From: CALKZN01 sp050633585
GTDB lineage: Bacteria > Pseudomonadota > Gammaproteobacteria > Arenicellales > Arenicellaceae
NCBI GenBank assembly: GCA_050633585.1
Contig: JBOEGT010000034.1
Span: 12,058-76,057 of the forward strand
DNA: 64,000 nt
Direction: 5' to 3'
Shown here one piece after another: positions 9,137 through 17,320 of this stretch. The number at the start of each line of letters is the position of its first letter. The stretch's first letter is position 1. A program made the translations under genes and the position numbers. Under the pieces are notes generated by a model. That model searched no databases, had not been told where the DNA came from, and saw only the letters and a list, made by a program, of their open reading frames with translations.

Positions 9137-10396
9137 TTACCAATCAGCAAGTGATTCTGATGCAAAGAGCTCCGCTGTTTTTTCCCTTTTGCGAACAATT
9201 TGCCATTTTTCACCGTTGACTAATACTTCTGCGGCTCGGGGTCTTGTGTTGTAGTTTGAACTCATCGTAAAACCATAAGCGCCAGCAGAGTGAATGGCCA
9301 ATAAATCGCCAGGCAGTAAGGCTAAATGCCTGTCTTTTCCGAGAATGTCTCCGGTTTCGCAGACGGGGCCAACCACATCATACACGGCTTCGGGTGTATT
9401 CTTTTCTGGCGTGGATACTGGGGAGATGGTGTGCCATGCACCATAAAGTGATGGTCGCATCAAATCATTCATGGCGGCATCAATGATGGCAAAATTTTTA
9501 TCAGTGTTTTCTTTTAAGTAAGCAACTTCAGTGACTAAAATGCCCGCGTTTCCAGCAATTGACCTGCCTGGTTCAATGGAGATAGGTAAATTGAGGCCCG
9601 CTTCAGAGAGAGTGTTAAGTAACGCGTGGATCACTTCTTGTTGCGAAGGTGGGGTTTCATCATGGTAAACAATGCCATAACCGCCGCCAAGATCAAGATG
9701 CTTAATCTCGATGTCCATTTCTGCTAATGTTTTAACGAGTGATATGACTCTATCTAACGCATCGACAAACGGTGTTGTTGTTGTGATTTGTGAGCCAATG
9801 TGGCAAGCAATACCTAACACTTCAATGTGGCTCGCGGCCTTTGCTTGTTGAAAAACACGTAAGGCATCTTGCATGGAGACGCCGAATTTAGCTTCTTCAA
9901 GGCCAGTTGAAATATAAGGATGTGTTTGCGGATCTACATCTGGGTTGACTCTAACTGAGATAGGTGCAATTTTTCCAATTTCAGCGGCAACAGATTGGAC
10001 TCGATCTAATTCGGCTGGTGATTCAATGTTGATTGAGCGGACGCCTTGCTCCAAGGCAAAGGCTAATTCAGCTCTTGATTTAGCGACGCCTGAAAAAAAT
10101 ACTTTGCTTGGATCTCCGCCGGCTGCAATGACTCGCTCAAGCTCGCCGCCTGAAACGATGTCGAAGCCGGCACCTAACTTAGCGAGTGTGCCAAGTACGC
10201 CGATATTAGAATTGGCTTTTACTGCAAAGCATACTAGGTGAGGGTGTTCACCAAAGGCACGGTCATAACCAAGCCAAGCATTTTCTAATGCCGCTTTTGA
10301 GTATATGTAGCAAGGTGTCCCGACTTCTTTAGCGATGTCTTTTACAGGCACATTTTCAGCATGCAATGTGTCATTACGAACAGTAAACGCATTCAT
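9137..10396 (-). CDS. lysA: Diaminopimelate decarboxylase
   Basis: A 419-residue PLP enzyme of the alanine-racemase fold (group IV decarboxylase) that converts meso-diaminopimelate to lysine. The Schiff-base lysine is K60 in VCFAVKANSN. The phosphate-binding glycine loop is in HLDLGGGYGI, and CETGDI with the C-terminal AGAYGFTMSSNYNTRPRA shapes the active site. Length and N-terminus are normal. No clear Shine-Dalgarno precedes the ATG. It is directly downstream of the small lipoprotein gene lptM, an arrangement common in gammaproteobacteria, but dapF, often next in that cluster, is absent here. Confidence 0.96.
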   Translation of the reverse strand: MNAFTVRNDTLHAENVPVKDIAKEVGTPCYIYSKAALENAWLGYDRAFGEHPHLVCFAVKANSNIGVLGTLAKLGAGFDIVSGGELERVIAAGGDPSKVFFSGVAKSRAELAFALEQGVRSINIESPAELDRVQSVAAEIGKIAPISVRVNPDVDPQTHPYISTGLEEAKFGVSMQDALRVFQQAKAASHIEVLGIACHIGSQITTTTPFVDALDRVISLVKTLAEMDIEIKHLDLGGGYGIVYHDETPPSQQEVIHALLNTLSEAGLNLPISIEPGRSIAGNAGILVTEVAYLKENTDKNFAIIDAAMNDLMRPSLYGAWHTISPVSTPEKNTPEAVYDVVGPVCETGDILGKDRHLALLPGDLLAIHSAGAYGFTMSSNYNTRPRAAEVLVNGEKWQIVRKREKTAELFASESLADW

Positions 10397-10438
10397 AAAT
10401 ATGGGAAGGTATTTTGGAGGTGTTTATTGGTGGTGAAG

Positions 10439-10591
10439 TTAAAGCTGTTTTTTAATGCTTTTATCATCAACTTCCGCTTGTTTGGCATCTTGGTTAGGTT
10501 GCTCTGGTAAGAACAGGTCGCCTTTGTTGCCACAAGCAGCAATAAATAAAGCAGAAAGAAGTATTAAAGTCGCGGTTTTTGCTGTTTTCAT
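10439..10591 (-). CDS. lptM: LptM (YifL)-type small outer-membrane lipoprotein
   Basis: A 50-residue lipoprotein read on the minus strand: MKTAKTATLI, a hydrophobic stretch, then the lipobox IAAC with the acylated cysteine at residue 20. After it comes GNKGDLFLPEQ, the conserved GxKGxLxLP core of the YifL/LptM family. LptM in E. coli binds the LptDE translocon and helps its oxidative maturation. The short charged tail ends KSIKKQL. It lies 42 bases upstream of lysA on the same strand, the usual neighbour. The start is the only ATG that places a signal peptide before the lipobox. Confidence 0.9.
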   Translation of the reverse strand: MKTAKTATLILLSALFIAACGNKGDLFLPEQPNQDAKQAEVDDKSIKKQL

Positions 10592-10715
10592 GGTCGTTCG
10601 TCAGTTATTTGTTTTATTGGTTGATTATAAGCGGCAGACATCAAGATTGTAAAAAGAGAATTAGATTGTATACGTGTCGTTGCGCCTATTGTGTCTAATC
10701 TCTAGAAATTATAAT

Positions 10716-12119
10716 TTAAATGGTTTCTCGCATTGCTTTTAAAGCTTCTGCAACTCTTGTTGGCGCAGTTCCGCCGAAGTGATCACGAGATTGAATAGAG
10801 CCTTCTAAGCTTAAAATAGCATAGACATCGTTATCGATCATGCTACCGAAAGTTTGTAACTGTTCTAGGCTAATATCGGATAACTGTTGTTCGTTATTAA
10901 TAGCATAGTTCACGACTTTGCCAACAATTTCATGGGCATCACGAAAAGGCACTTTTTTGCCGACTAGGTACTCCGCTAAATCTGTTGCTGTCGCATAACC
11001 TCCGAGTGCGGCCTGATACATGCGATCGCGTTTAACACTAATTGCTGGAATCATGGCCGCGAATACTGGCAGAACAATTTCCAACGTATCGACCACATCA
11101 AATAAAGGTTCTTTGTCTTCTTGGTTGTCGCGATTATAGGCGAGAGGTTGAGATTTCATTAGCGTCAGTAGCGCGGTTAAATCGCCATATACACGAGCGC
11201 TCTTACCTCTCACTAGTTCAGCGATGTCTGGGTTTTTTTTCTGAGGCATGATGCTTGAGCCAGTGCAATATGCGTCACCAATATCGATGAACTTATACGC
11301 TTCTGACATCCACAAAATGATTTCTTCGCACATGCGAGATAGGTGCATCATTAATATGGCGCCGTTGCTGGCAAACTCAATGGCAAAATCACGATCTGAA
11401 ACCGCGTCGAGAGAGTTGCGAGTTGGTGCGGCAAAACCTAATAATTCGCACGTAATGGACCTGTCAATTGGAAAGCTTGTGCCAGCAAGGGCTGCCGAAC
11501 CTAAAGGCATAACGTTGATACGGCTGCGAGTGCTCAATACGCGTTCTTTGTCACGTTGCAGCATTTCACACCAAGCCAGCATGTGATGCGCAAAGCTAAT
11601 AGGCTGCGCAACTTGTAAATGCGTGAAACCAGGCATGATGGTATTCACTTCTGGCTCGGCTAAATCAACGAGTGCGGTTTGTAGTGTGCTCAGTAGTTCG
11701 ACAAGATGATCGCTGCGGTCACGCAAATATAAGCGTATATCTGTAGCGACTTGGTCGTTTCTTGATCTCCCTGTATGTAACTTTTTGCCGGCTTCCCCAA
11801 TGTCTTTGGTAAGCCGTGCTTCAATGTTCATATGCACATCTTCAAGCGCGGTAGACCAAGTAAAATTCCCGGCTTGAATGTCTGCAAGAATATTACCAAG
11901 TCCTGAGATAATAGCATCTCGCTCTTCACTGGTTAAAACACCCACTGAGGCAAGCATAGTCGCATGTGCAATAGAGCCACGAATATCGTGTTCATAAAGC
12001 CTTGCATCAAAGCTGATAGATTCAGAAAATTGTTCTACTAACTCATCAGTAGACTGTTGAAAACGGCCGCCCCACATTTTTTTGTTTGCGGCGTCTTGAT
12101 TAGGTTGTTTCTGAGACAT
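10716..12119 (-). CDS. argH: Argininosuccinate lyase
   Basis: A 467-residue enzyme of the fumarase/aspartase superfamily that splits argininosuccinate to arginine and fumarate. The signature GSSIMPQKKNPD is at about 287-298; TGRSRNDQVATD and GFTHLQVAQP are the other conserved active-site segments. I prefer the ATG at 12119 to an in-frame TTG at 12140. A TATAAT (-10) on the minus strand at 12157-12162 would leave the TTG almost leaderless, whereas the ATG keeps a normal leader. It is divergent from hemC, as in Pseudomonas, but without the algZ/algR genes found there. Confidence 0.96.
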   Translation of the reverse strand: MSQKQPNQDAANKKMWGGRFQQSTDELVEQFSESISFDARLYEHDIRGSIAHATMLASVGVLTSEERDAIISGLGNILADIQAGNFTWSTALEDVHMNIEARLTKDIGEAGKKLHTGRSRNDQVATDIRLYLRDRSDHLVELLSTLQTALVDLAEPEVNTIMPGFTHLQVAQPISFAHHMLAWCEMLQRDKERVLSTRSRINVMPLGSAALAGTSFPIDRSITCELLGFAAPTRNSLDAVSDRDFAIEFASNGAILMMHLSRMCEEIILWMSEAYKFIDIGDAYCTGSSIMPQKKNPDIAELVRGKSARVYGDLTALLTLMKSQPLAYNRDNQEDKEPLFDVVDTLEIVLPVFAAMIPAISVKRDRMYQAALGGYATATDLAEYLVGKKVPFRDAHEIVGKVVNYAINNEQQLSDISLEQLQTFGSMIDNDVYAILSLEGSIQSRDHFGGTAPTRVAEALKAMRETI

Positions 12120-12156
12120 ACGTGGTTTGTGTTTTAACAATAAAAGTAAAGATTGG

Positions 12157-12194
12157 ATTATACCTTTTTAATCCTTCCTAAAGAACCGTATAAT
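12157..12194. promoter_or_regulatory. Divergent -10 boxes of argH and hemC
   Basis: TATAAT is present on the minus strand at 12157-12162 (pointing to argH) and on the plus strand at 12189-12194 (pointing to hemC). Clear -35 hexamers are not seen at 17 bases in either direction, so the assignment rests on the -10 boxes and position only. Confidence 0.45.
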
Positions 12195-12251
12195 TCTAGC
12201 GGCGTGATTTTTTTAACTGTTCCCTTTATCTAGTAACCACCCATGTTTTAA

Positions 12252-12311
12252 ATGATGAAATATTGGCTGTTGGAAAGCCCATTTAACCCTGAAAATTTAA
12301 AGAGTAAATAA
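12252..12311 (+). other. 19-codon upstream ORF abutting hemC
   Basis: An ATG at 12252 opens a 19-residue frame (MMKYWLLESPFNPENLKSK) whose TAA stop at 12309-12311 directly touches the GTG start of hemC. The hemC Shine-Dalgarno-like AAAGAG lies inside it. Translation of this frame could couple to hemC or keep its start accessible. The frame has no strong ribosome site of its own and may be chance. Confidence 0.3.
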
Positions 12312-13244
12312 GTGACTCAAACTGAAAATAAAGCTTTACGAATCGCCACTCGCAACAGTCCGCTAGCTATGTGGCAGGCACATTTTATACGCGACTGCCT
12401 GCAAGCATCTCACGCAGGTTTAGACGTCGAGATTGTAGGAATGACGACAAAAGGTGATCAAATTTTAGATCGTTCCTTATCTAAAGTCGGTGGGAAAGGG
12501 TTGTTCATGAAGGAGCTTGAGGAAGCGCTGTTAGATGGGAGGGCTGATATTGCGGTGCATTCCATGAAAGATGTGACTGTAGATTTACCCGAAGGTTTGG
12601 AAATTAGCTGTGTGTGTGAACGTGAGACGCCAAATGACGCATTTGTTTCAAACCATTTTAAGACGTTAAGTGATCTTCCGACAGGCGCTGTGGTAGGGAC
12701 ATCCAGTCTGCGCCGAAGTGCTCAATTGAAACACCATTTTCCACATTTAACGATTGAGGGGTTGCGTGGCAATGTGAATACGCGGTTGCGAAAATTGGAT
12801 GAAGGTCAATACGATGCCATTATTTTAGCGGCCGCAGGTTTGATACGGTTGGGTTTTGAAAAAAGGATCGCAGATCTTATTGACGTTGAGGAGAGTTTGC
12901 CAGCCGTGGGACAAGGCATTGTGGGCGTGGAGTGTCGAGTAAGTGATGAGCAGACAAAAGCCTTGCTTAGTGTATTAAACAATAAGGAGTCTGAGGTGTG
13001 TATTCGTGCTGAAAGACAAATGAATGCACGTCTAGAAGGAGGTTGTTCGGTGCCAATTGCAGGCTTTGCTCGGCTTCAAAATGGGGTGTTGACGTTAAAA
13101 GGAGCCGTTGGTGATGTGGAAAATGGCCATTTGCTCTTGGCGCAAGCGCAGGGCAGCGCCAGTCAAGCGGTAGAGTTAGGTGAACAGGTCGCAAATGAAT
13201 TGTTGGCTCAAGGGGCAAAAGCGCTAATTGCGAAAGCGCAATAA
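12312..13244 (+). CDS. hemC: Hydroxymethylbilane synthase (porphobilinogen deaminase)
   Basis: A 310-residue enzyme that polymerises four porphobilinogens into hydroxymethylbilane. The cysteine carrying the dipyrromethane cofactor is C245 in LEGGCSVPIAG. Catalytic aspartate lies in IAVHSMKDVTVDLP, and substrate-binding arginines in GTSSLRRSAQL and LRGNVNTRLRKL. Start is GTG at 12312, with AAAGAG eight bases upstream. It heads the hemC-hemD-hemX-hemY unit typical of gammaproteobacteria; hemD follows after 22 bases. Confidence 0.96.
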   Translation: MTQTENKALRIATRNSPLAMWQAHFIRDCLQASHAGLDVEIVGMTTKGDQILDRSLSKVGGKGLFMKELEEALLDGRADIAVHSMKDVTVDLPEGLEISCVCERETPNDAFVSNHFKTLSDLPTGAVVGTSSLRRSAQLKHHFPHLTIEGLRGNVNTRLRKLDEGQYDAIILAAAGLIRLGFEKRIADLIDVEESLPAVGQGIVGVECRVSDEQTKALLSVLNNKESEVCIRAERQMNARLEGGCSVPIAGFARLQNGVLTLKGAVGDVENGHLLLAQAQGSASQAVELGEQVANELLAQGAKALIAKAQ

Positions 13245-13266
13245 AATATGGTTAGTATGTGAATAG

Positions 13267-14043
13267 ATGATGAGAATTTTACTGACTAGAAGCGCCTTGC
13301 ATAATATGTTGCTGCATAGTGCGTTGAAAGAAGGGATGTCTGATCGTGATTTGATCGTTTTGGAAGCGCCATTATTGGAGCAAGTCCCTATGATTAATTC
13401 GGAAGAGAATTTGGCGGTTTTTTTACAAGATAAAGAAATAACTGAAGCTATTTTTATTTCTCCATCATCTGTTGAGTTTGGCGTAAAAAAGGTATTGCAG
13501 AGTATGGAGCTCTCAAGAGTGTTTGCCGTTGGAAAAGGCACAGCAAATATGTTGAAAAACCATATGGATAGCTTTGATGATCTAGCAATGCAAGATGTAT
13601 CAATAATATATCCGGATAAAGCAGTAGGTTCTAACGCATTGTTAAGTTTGCCGGAAATGCATACCTTGTCAGGTAAACAAGTGTTGATTGTGACAGGTGC
13701 TGAAGGCAAACCTTTTTTGGAAAAAAAATTATTATCAAGAGGTGTCAAAGTGAGTCGTTGGGAGTGCTACCAGCGACAAAAGCCTGTGCAGTTAAAACAG
13801 CAACTATCTGAGGTTTTTCAGCAATCTTTAGATTATGTTTTTTTGCATAGCGCGCATGCAGCACAGCATTTTTTAACATCTATGCCTGAGCATGTTTCTT
13901 CAACATCGATAACAGCAATTGTGGGAGCCCAAGCTATCGCTGATGAGCTTGTGAAGTCTGGGTGGGAGGGGGTGATTTGTGTTGCCAATTCGCCTATGCC
14001 GAAAGATATGTCTGTAGCTTTCAGCGCTCAGTTACAGGATTAG
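13267..14043 (+). CDS. hemD: Uroporphyrinogen-III synthase
   Basis: A 258-residue HemD, which closes hydroxymethylbilane with inversion of ring D. The family has very low sequence conservation. The assignment rests on the N-terminal ILLTRS, the segment IFISPSSVEFGV, FAVGKGTANML, VLIVTGAEGKPFLEKKL, then YVFLHSAHAAQHFL and AIVGAQAIADELVKSGW, which are the standard order of landmarks. Position directly after hemC supports it. Two ATG codons are adjacent at 13267 and 13270; either may be used. Confidence 0.9.
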   Translation: MMRILLTRSALHNMLLHSALKEGMSDRDLIVLEAPLLEQVPMINSEENLAVFLQDKEITEAIFISPSSVEFGVKKVLQSMELSRVFAVGKGTANMLKNHMDSFDDLAMQDVSIIYPDKAVGSNALLSLPEMHTLSGKQVLIVTGAEGKPFLEKKLLSRGVKVSRWECYQRQKPVQLKQQLSEVFQQSLDYVFLHSAHAAQHFLTSMPEHVSSTSITAIVGAQAIADELVKSGWEGVICVANSPMPKDMSVAFSAQLQD

Positions 14044-14166
14044 CATAGCAAGTGCCATGTGAGACATGCAAAATTTATTGCCTTTCTTTGCTTTGTTTAA
14101 CATCTGCTCTTTGGGGATTGTGTTAAATTAGAAGGCTAAGAACAAATTATTGAGTGTGATCAAATC

Positions 14167-15003
14167 ATGGCAGATTCAAAAACAAATAAGTCTACAAAAA
14201 AAACGGTAACAGCTGGGAAATCAACGGCTAAGAATGTAGAAAAAAAACCGCCAGTAAAAGCAAAACCTTCGACCGGTGCAGAGGCTAAAGCCTCTAGCGC
14301 TAAGCCTGTATCCACTGAGGCAACAAAAGCTAAGCAAGAGACGAAGCCTACTGCTTCTCAAAAGCCCAAAGAAAAAGGCTCAGGTAAGGGCATGGCGTTT
14401 TTGGCATTACTCTGTGCGATGGGTGCTTTAGGGTTGTCGGGTTTTAATTTTTATCAACAGCACATGTCGCCAAATAAGGCTCAAACTCAAGATGCTTTGT
14501 TGTCTGGTGTGAATGATATCAAGGCGAATGTGACTGAGTTTGGAACGGTTGTTTCAGGTTTACAGCAAGATGTTGAGGCATTTAAGTCGAGCCAAGAGCA
14601 ATATGTGACTGTTGAAACGTTGAACGAGGTAGTCAAAGAAGGTGTTGATAAAGCTGTGACGAATTTGCCTGACTTGCCTGAGATTGGCCCTGTTTCAAAC
14701 GGTGTGAATGATACGGTAGATGTTAAGCGTGAAGCGTCAAATGCAACCTCTAGTACGAATATTCAGTCAAGTTCGGTGGTTGATAATGGCATAGAGCCCC
14801 TCAGCTCTGCGTCAGGTGTGGAGTCATCGAATAATGTTTCGGCACTGCAACCTGTAGAGACAGGTGAGGTAGTTGCTGAGAATGAAGATGATATTGAAAC
14901 TGATGAAGAGGGTGCGTGGACGTTGTCTCGTGCGAAACAAGATTTTAAAGACATGCTAATGGGCTTTATTTCAATTAAGAAAACTGATCAAAGCGACAAA
15001 TAA
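14167..15003 (+). CDS. hemX: HemX-like membrane protein, short form
   Basis: A 278-residue protein in the hemX position. Its N-terminal tail (1-75) is rich in Lys, Ala, Thr, Pro and Ser. A single membrane helix (about 76-95) follows, then a short coiled coil (about 100-160). The rest is an acidic, Ser/Asn/Val-rich, probably disordered tail, with a final stretch LSRAKQDFKDMLMGFISIKK. Typical HemX proteins are about 370-400 residues and carry a folded C-terminal domain with several conserved Trp/Arg positions; that domain seems reduced to the last 35 residues here. Older labels call HemX a uroporphyrinogen methyltransferase, but no such domain is visible. Its role in haem synthesis is unproven. 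Confidence 0.7.
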   Translation: MADSKTNKSTKKTVTAGKSTAKNVEKKPPVKAKPSTGAEAKASSAKPVSTEATKAKQETKPTASQKPKEKGSGKGMAFLALLCAMGALGLSGFNFYQQHMSPNKAQTQDALLSGVNDIKANVTEFGTVVSGLQQDVEAFKSSQEQYVTVETLNEVVKEGVDKAVTNLPDLPEIGPVSNGVNDTVDVKREASNATSSTNIQSSSVVDNGIEPLSSASGVESSNNVSALQPVETGEVVAENEDDIETDEEGAWTLSRAKQDFKDMLMGFISIKKTDQSDK

Positions 15004-15027
15004 GCTTGCTAAGAGGAGATAAATAGA

Positions 15028-16293
15028 ATGCGTATTTTAATTGTGATCTTTGCAGTAGCAATTGCTGGTTTGCTAGCATTTATGAAGTTGTCGCAACTCA
15101 CTGGTGAAGGAGCTCAAGCAATATTTGAGGCGGGTGGCTATGAAATTAAAATTCCATTTATGGGATTTTTAATAGTGGCTGCCTTGGCATTTGTTGTGTT
15201 GTATTTTTCGTTTCGGATATTGGGCGGTTTATTTCGTGCGCCAAAACGTGTTGGTCAGTGGAATCAATCACGAAATCAGAAAACAGCCCAACAAAAGTTG
15301 GGTACGGGTTTCCTTGCATTAATGAAAGGAGATTGGAAACGCGCTGAAAAACAATTGCTGGCAAAGGCGCAATACACCGAGGTTCCTTTTGTTAATTTCC
15401 TGGCGGCGGCTCAGGCAGCACAAGAACAAGGAAAGTATGGCAAACGTGATGAGTACTTAGCGAAAGCGCTTGAAAAGGCACCCAGTGATAGTTTAGCGAT
15501 TAACATGACTAAGGCTCGATTAGATCAACAGATTGGGAAATCTAAAGAAGCCCTAGATTCATTGCTAGAAGTTGAAGATTTGGGTAAGCGTAACCCGCAA
15601 TATATCGCGATGTTAGCTCAAGCATATGATGAGTTGGATGATACGGTTAAGCTAGAGGAGGTTCTGCCTGAAGCAAGACGGTTAGGTGCTTTGCCAGAAT
15701 CAGTCATTGCTGAAATGCAAGCAGAAATGGATTTAGATAAGTTTAATATTGCTGACGATAAAGAGGCCGCATGGAAAGAAACCGCTAAGACATCTCGAAA
15801 AGATCCTGATTTTGTTATTGCCTATGCAGAGTATCAGGTTCAAAAAGGGCGAGCAGATATTGCTGAAAAACTCATTAGTTCAACGTTGAAAACTAATTGG
15901 GATGATGGCTTAGTGAATTTATATGGGCGCATTGAATCAACCAACCGTAAAAAGTTATTACGTCAAGTTGATGGTTGGTTATTGGCACGTCCAGAAAATG
16001 CTGAGTTACACTTGGCTGCTGGGCGTTTAGCTATGCAAAATAAAGATATTGAGCGCGCTCAACAGTCATTTGAGCAAGCGATTAAACTGGCTAATTTAAC
16101 CGAAGCGTTTGAAGAGCTAGGTTTATTGCATGAGTCAGAGCAAGATTTGCGCAAAGCCTTGGCGTTGTATCGATCGGGTTTAGCCAATGCTAATGGCGCT
16201 GAACTCAATGCATTAGAACAACTTCAATCAGCAGAAGCCCCTGCTGATTCTAAACCGAAAGAAGGCGAATTTATTTCAAAAGCTGATGCCTGA
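15028..16293 (+). CDS. hemY: HemY inner-membrane TPR protein
   Basis: A 421-residue HemY: two N-terminal membrane helices (about 1-20 and 42-64) followed by a HemY_N region (GTGFLALMKGDWKRAEKQLL) and a tetratricopeptide solenoid to the end. In E. coli HemY is linked to late haem synthesis but has no known catalytic activity. A good Shine-Dalgarno (AGAGGAG) precedes the ATG. It is last of the hem genes and overlaps the start of mutM by 8 bases, so mutM is probably translated from the same mRNA. Confidence 0.92.
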   Translation: MRILIVIFAVAIAGLLAFMKLSQLTGEGAQAIFEAGGYEIKIPFMGFLIVAALAFVVLYFSFRILGGLFRAPKRVGQWNQSRNQKTAQQKLGTGFLALMKGDWKRAEKQLLAKAQYTEVPFVNFLAAAQAAQEQGKYGKRDEYLAKALEKAPSDSLAINMTKARLDQQIGKSKEALDSLLEVEDLGKRNPQYIAMLAQAYDELDDTVKLEEVLPEARRLGALPESVIAEMQAEMDLDKFNIADDKEAAWKETAKTSRKDPDFVIAYAEYQVQKGRADIAEKLISSTLKTNWDDGLVNLYGRIESTNRKKLLRQVDGWLLARPENAELHLAAGRLAMQNKDIERAQQSFEQAIKLANLTEAFEELGLLHESEQDLRKALALYRSGLANANGAELNALEQLQSAEAPADSKPKEGEFISKADA

Positions 16294-17131
16294 GTTGCCA
16301 GAGGTTGAAACTACCCTGCGTGGGATTCAGCCTTATGTTGATGGAGCTTCCTTGGTTCAATTCGACGTTCGGAATGAGTCGCTTAGATGGCCAGTGCCAG
16401 TGAGTGAACTAAAGAAGCTGCATGGGCTAAAAATTAATAGTGCTAAGCGTCGAGCAAAATATATTCTTCTGGATACAGATCAAGGGGCTATCATGATCCA
16501 CTTAGGGATGTCTGGGAGTGTCAGGATGGTTCCGGTTGATGAGTGTGAGCCCCCCGGGAAGCATGATCATGTCGATATACATTTCTCCTTGCCAAAAGCA
16601 AATGATAATCAGACTGAATGGGTTCTCAGATACCATGATCCTAGGAAGTTTGGCTCAATACTCTTAGTTGATACAAAAGATAGATCTCATCCATTATTAG
16701 ATAGCTTAGGTCCAGAGCCGTTATCGGATGCATTTAATGCTGATTTGCTATTTAAGCTGTCACGTAAGCGTAGTGTTGCAGTAAAAAATTTTATTATGAA
16801 TGGGCATGTGGTTGTGGGTGTTGGTAATATTTATGCGAGCGAGTCCCTATTTTTGGCAAAAGTTCAGCCCATGCGCCCGGCAGGTAAGGTGACCAAAGCT
16901 GAATATGTAGAAATAGCTGACGCAATTAAGCATGTTTTGTCGAATGCAATACGCGTCGGTGGCACAACTTTGCGTGATTTTACTGGTTCAGATGGTAAAG
17001 CGGGCTATTTTCAGCAAAAATTAAATGTCTATGATCGAGAAGGGGAATCGTGTAATAGCTGTAGTTTTGAGATTAATCGTATCATTATTGGCCAAAGGTC
17101 GTCTTTTTATTGTTCCTCTTGTCAGAAGTAA
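16286..17131 (+). CDS. mutM: Formamidopyrimidine-DNA glycosylase
   Basis: A 281-residue Fpg/MutM that removes 8-oxoguanine and cleaves at abasic sites. Start MPELPEVET gives the catalytic N-terminal proline and Glu after methionine removal. The conserved lysine is in SAKRRAKYILL (about K57). GVGNIYASE and the C-terminal zinc finger with CNSC and CSSC are present. The four cysteines and the DNA-binding arginine in IIIGQRSSFYC are intact. The gene is the last of the hem operon, which is not its usual neighbourhood (coaD or rpmBG in other species). Confidence 0.95.
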   Translation: MPELPEVETTLRGIQPYVDGASLVQFDVRNESLRWPVPVSELKKLHGLKINSAKRRAKYILLDTDQGAIMIHLGMSGSVRMVPVDECEPPGKHDHVDIHFSLPKANDNQTEWVLRYHDPRKFGSILLVDTKDRSHPLLDSLGPEPLSDAFNADLLFKLSRKRSVAVKNFIMNGHVVVGVGNIYASESLFLAKVQPMRPAGKVTKAEYVEIADAIKHVLSNAIRVGGTTLRDFTGSDGKAGYFQQKLNVYDREGESCNSCSFEINRIIIGQRSSFYCSSCQK

Positions 17132-17175
17132 TCTGGACAATAGAAGACAGCGCGTGAATAACGCATAGATTCGTG

Positions 17176-17320
17176 TATAATCGCGACCCCAAGCGCTCTT
17201 TTAGAGTTTTTTTGTACGAATATCAGTATCGGGTTAAGACTCGTTATCACTCAACATGTTCGTGCAAAAGTATTCTGTAGACAAGCGATGTCCTTCGGGC
17301 GTCCAATAGAGGCAAAAAAC
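17176..17320 (+). promoter_or_regulatory. icd promoter and long untranslated leader
   Basis: TATAAT at 17176-17181 is a good -10 with a weak -35. It would give a leader of about 130 bases before icd. Inside are a short CTCT/AGAG hairpin followed by seven T (17196-17213) and a stem-loop at 17287-17303 (GATGTCC, loop TTC, GGGCGTC, with G-U pairs). The stem-loop ends just before the AGAGG ribosome site. The T-run hairpin could instead terminate mutM. Confidence 0.4.

Noticed and set aside
9945..10241. 98-codon plus-strand frame opposite lysA
   Set aside because: It is antisense to a well-conserved enzyme gene and codes for low-complexity Ser/Pro-rich sequence.
13224..13748. 174-codon minus-strand frame opposite hemD
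   Set aside because: Although long, it mirrors hemD codons and shows no domain or start site. hemD has family landmarks on the other strand.
17196..17213. Short CTCT/AGAG hairpin with T-run upstream of icd as a firm terminator
   Set aside because: Only four base pairs; too weak to call as a separate feature.
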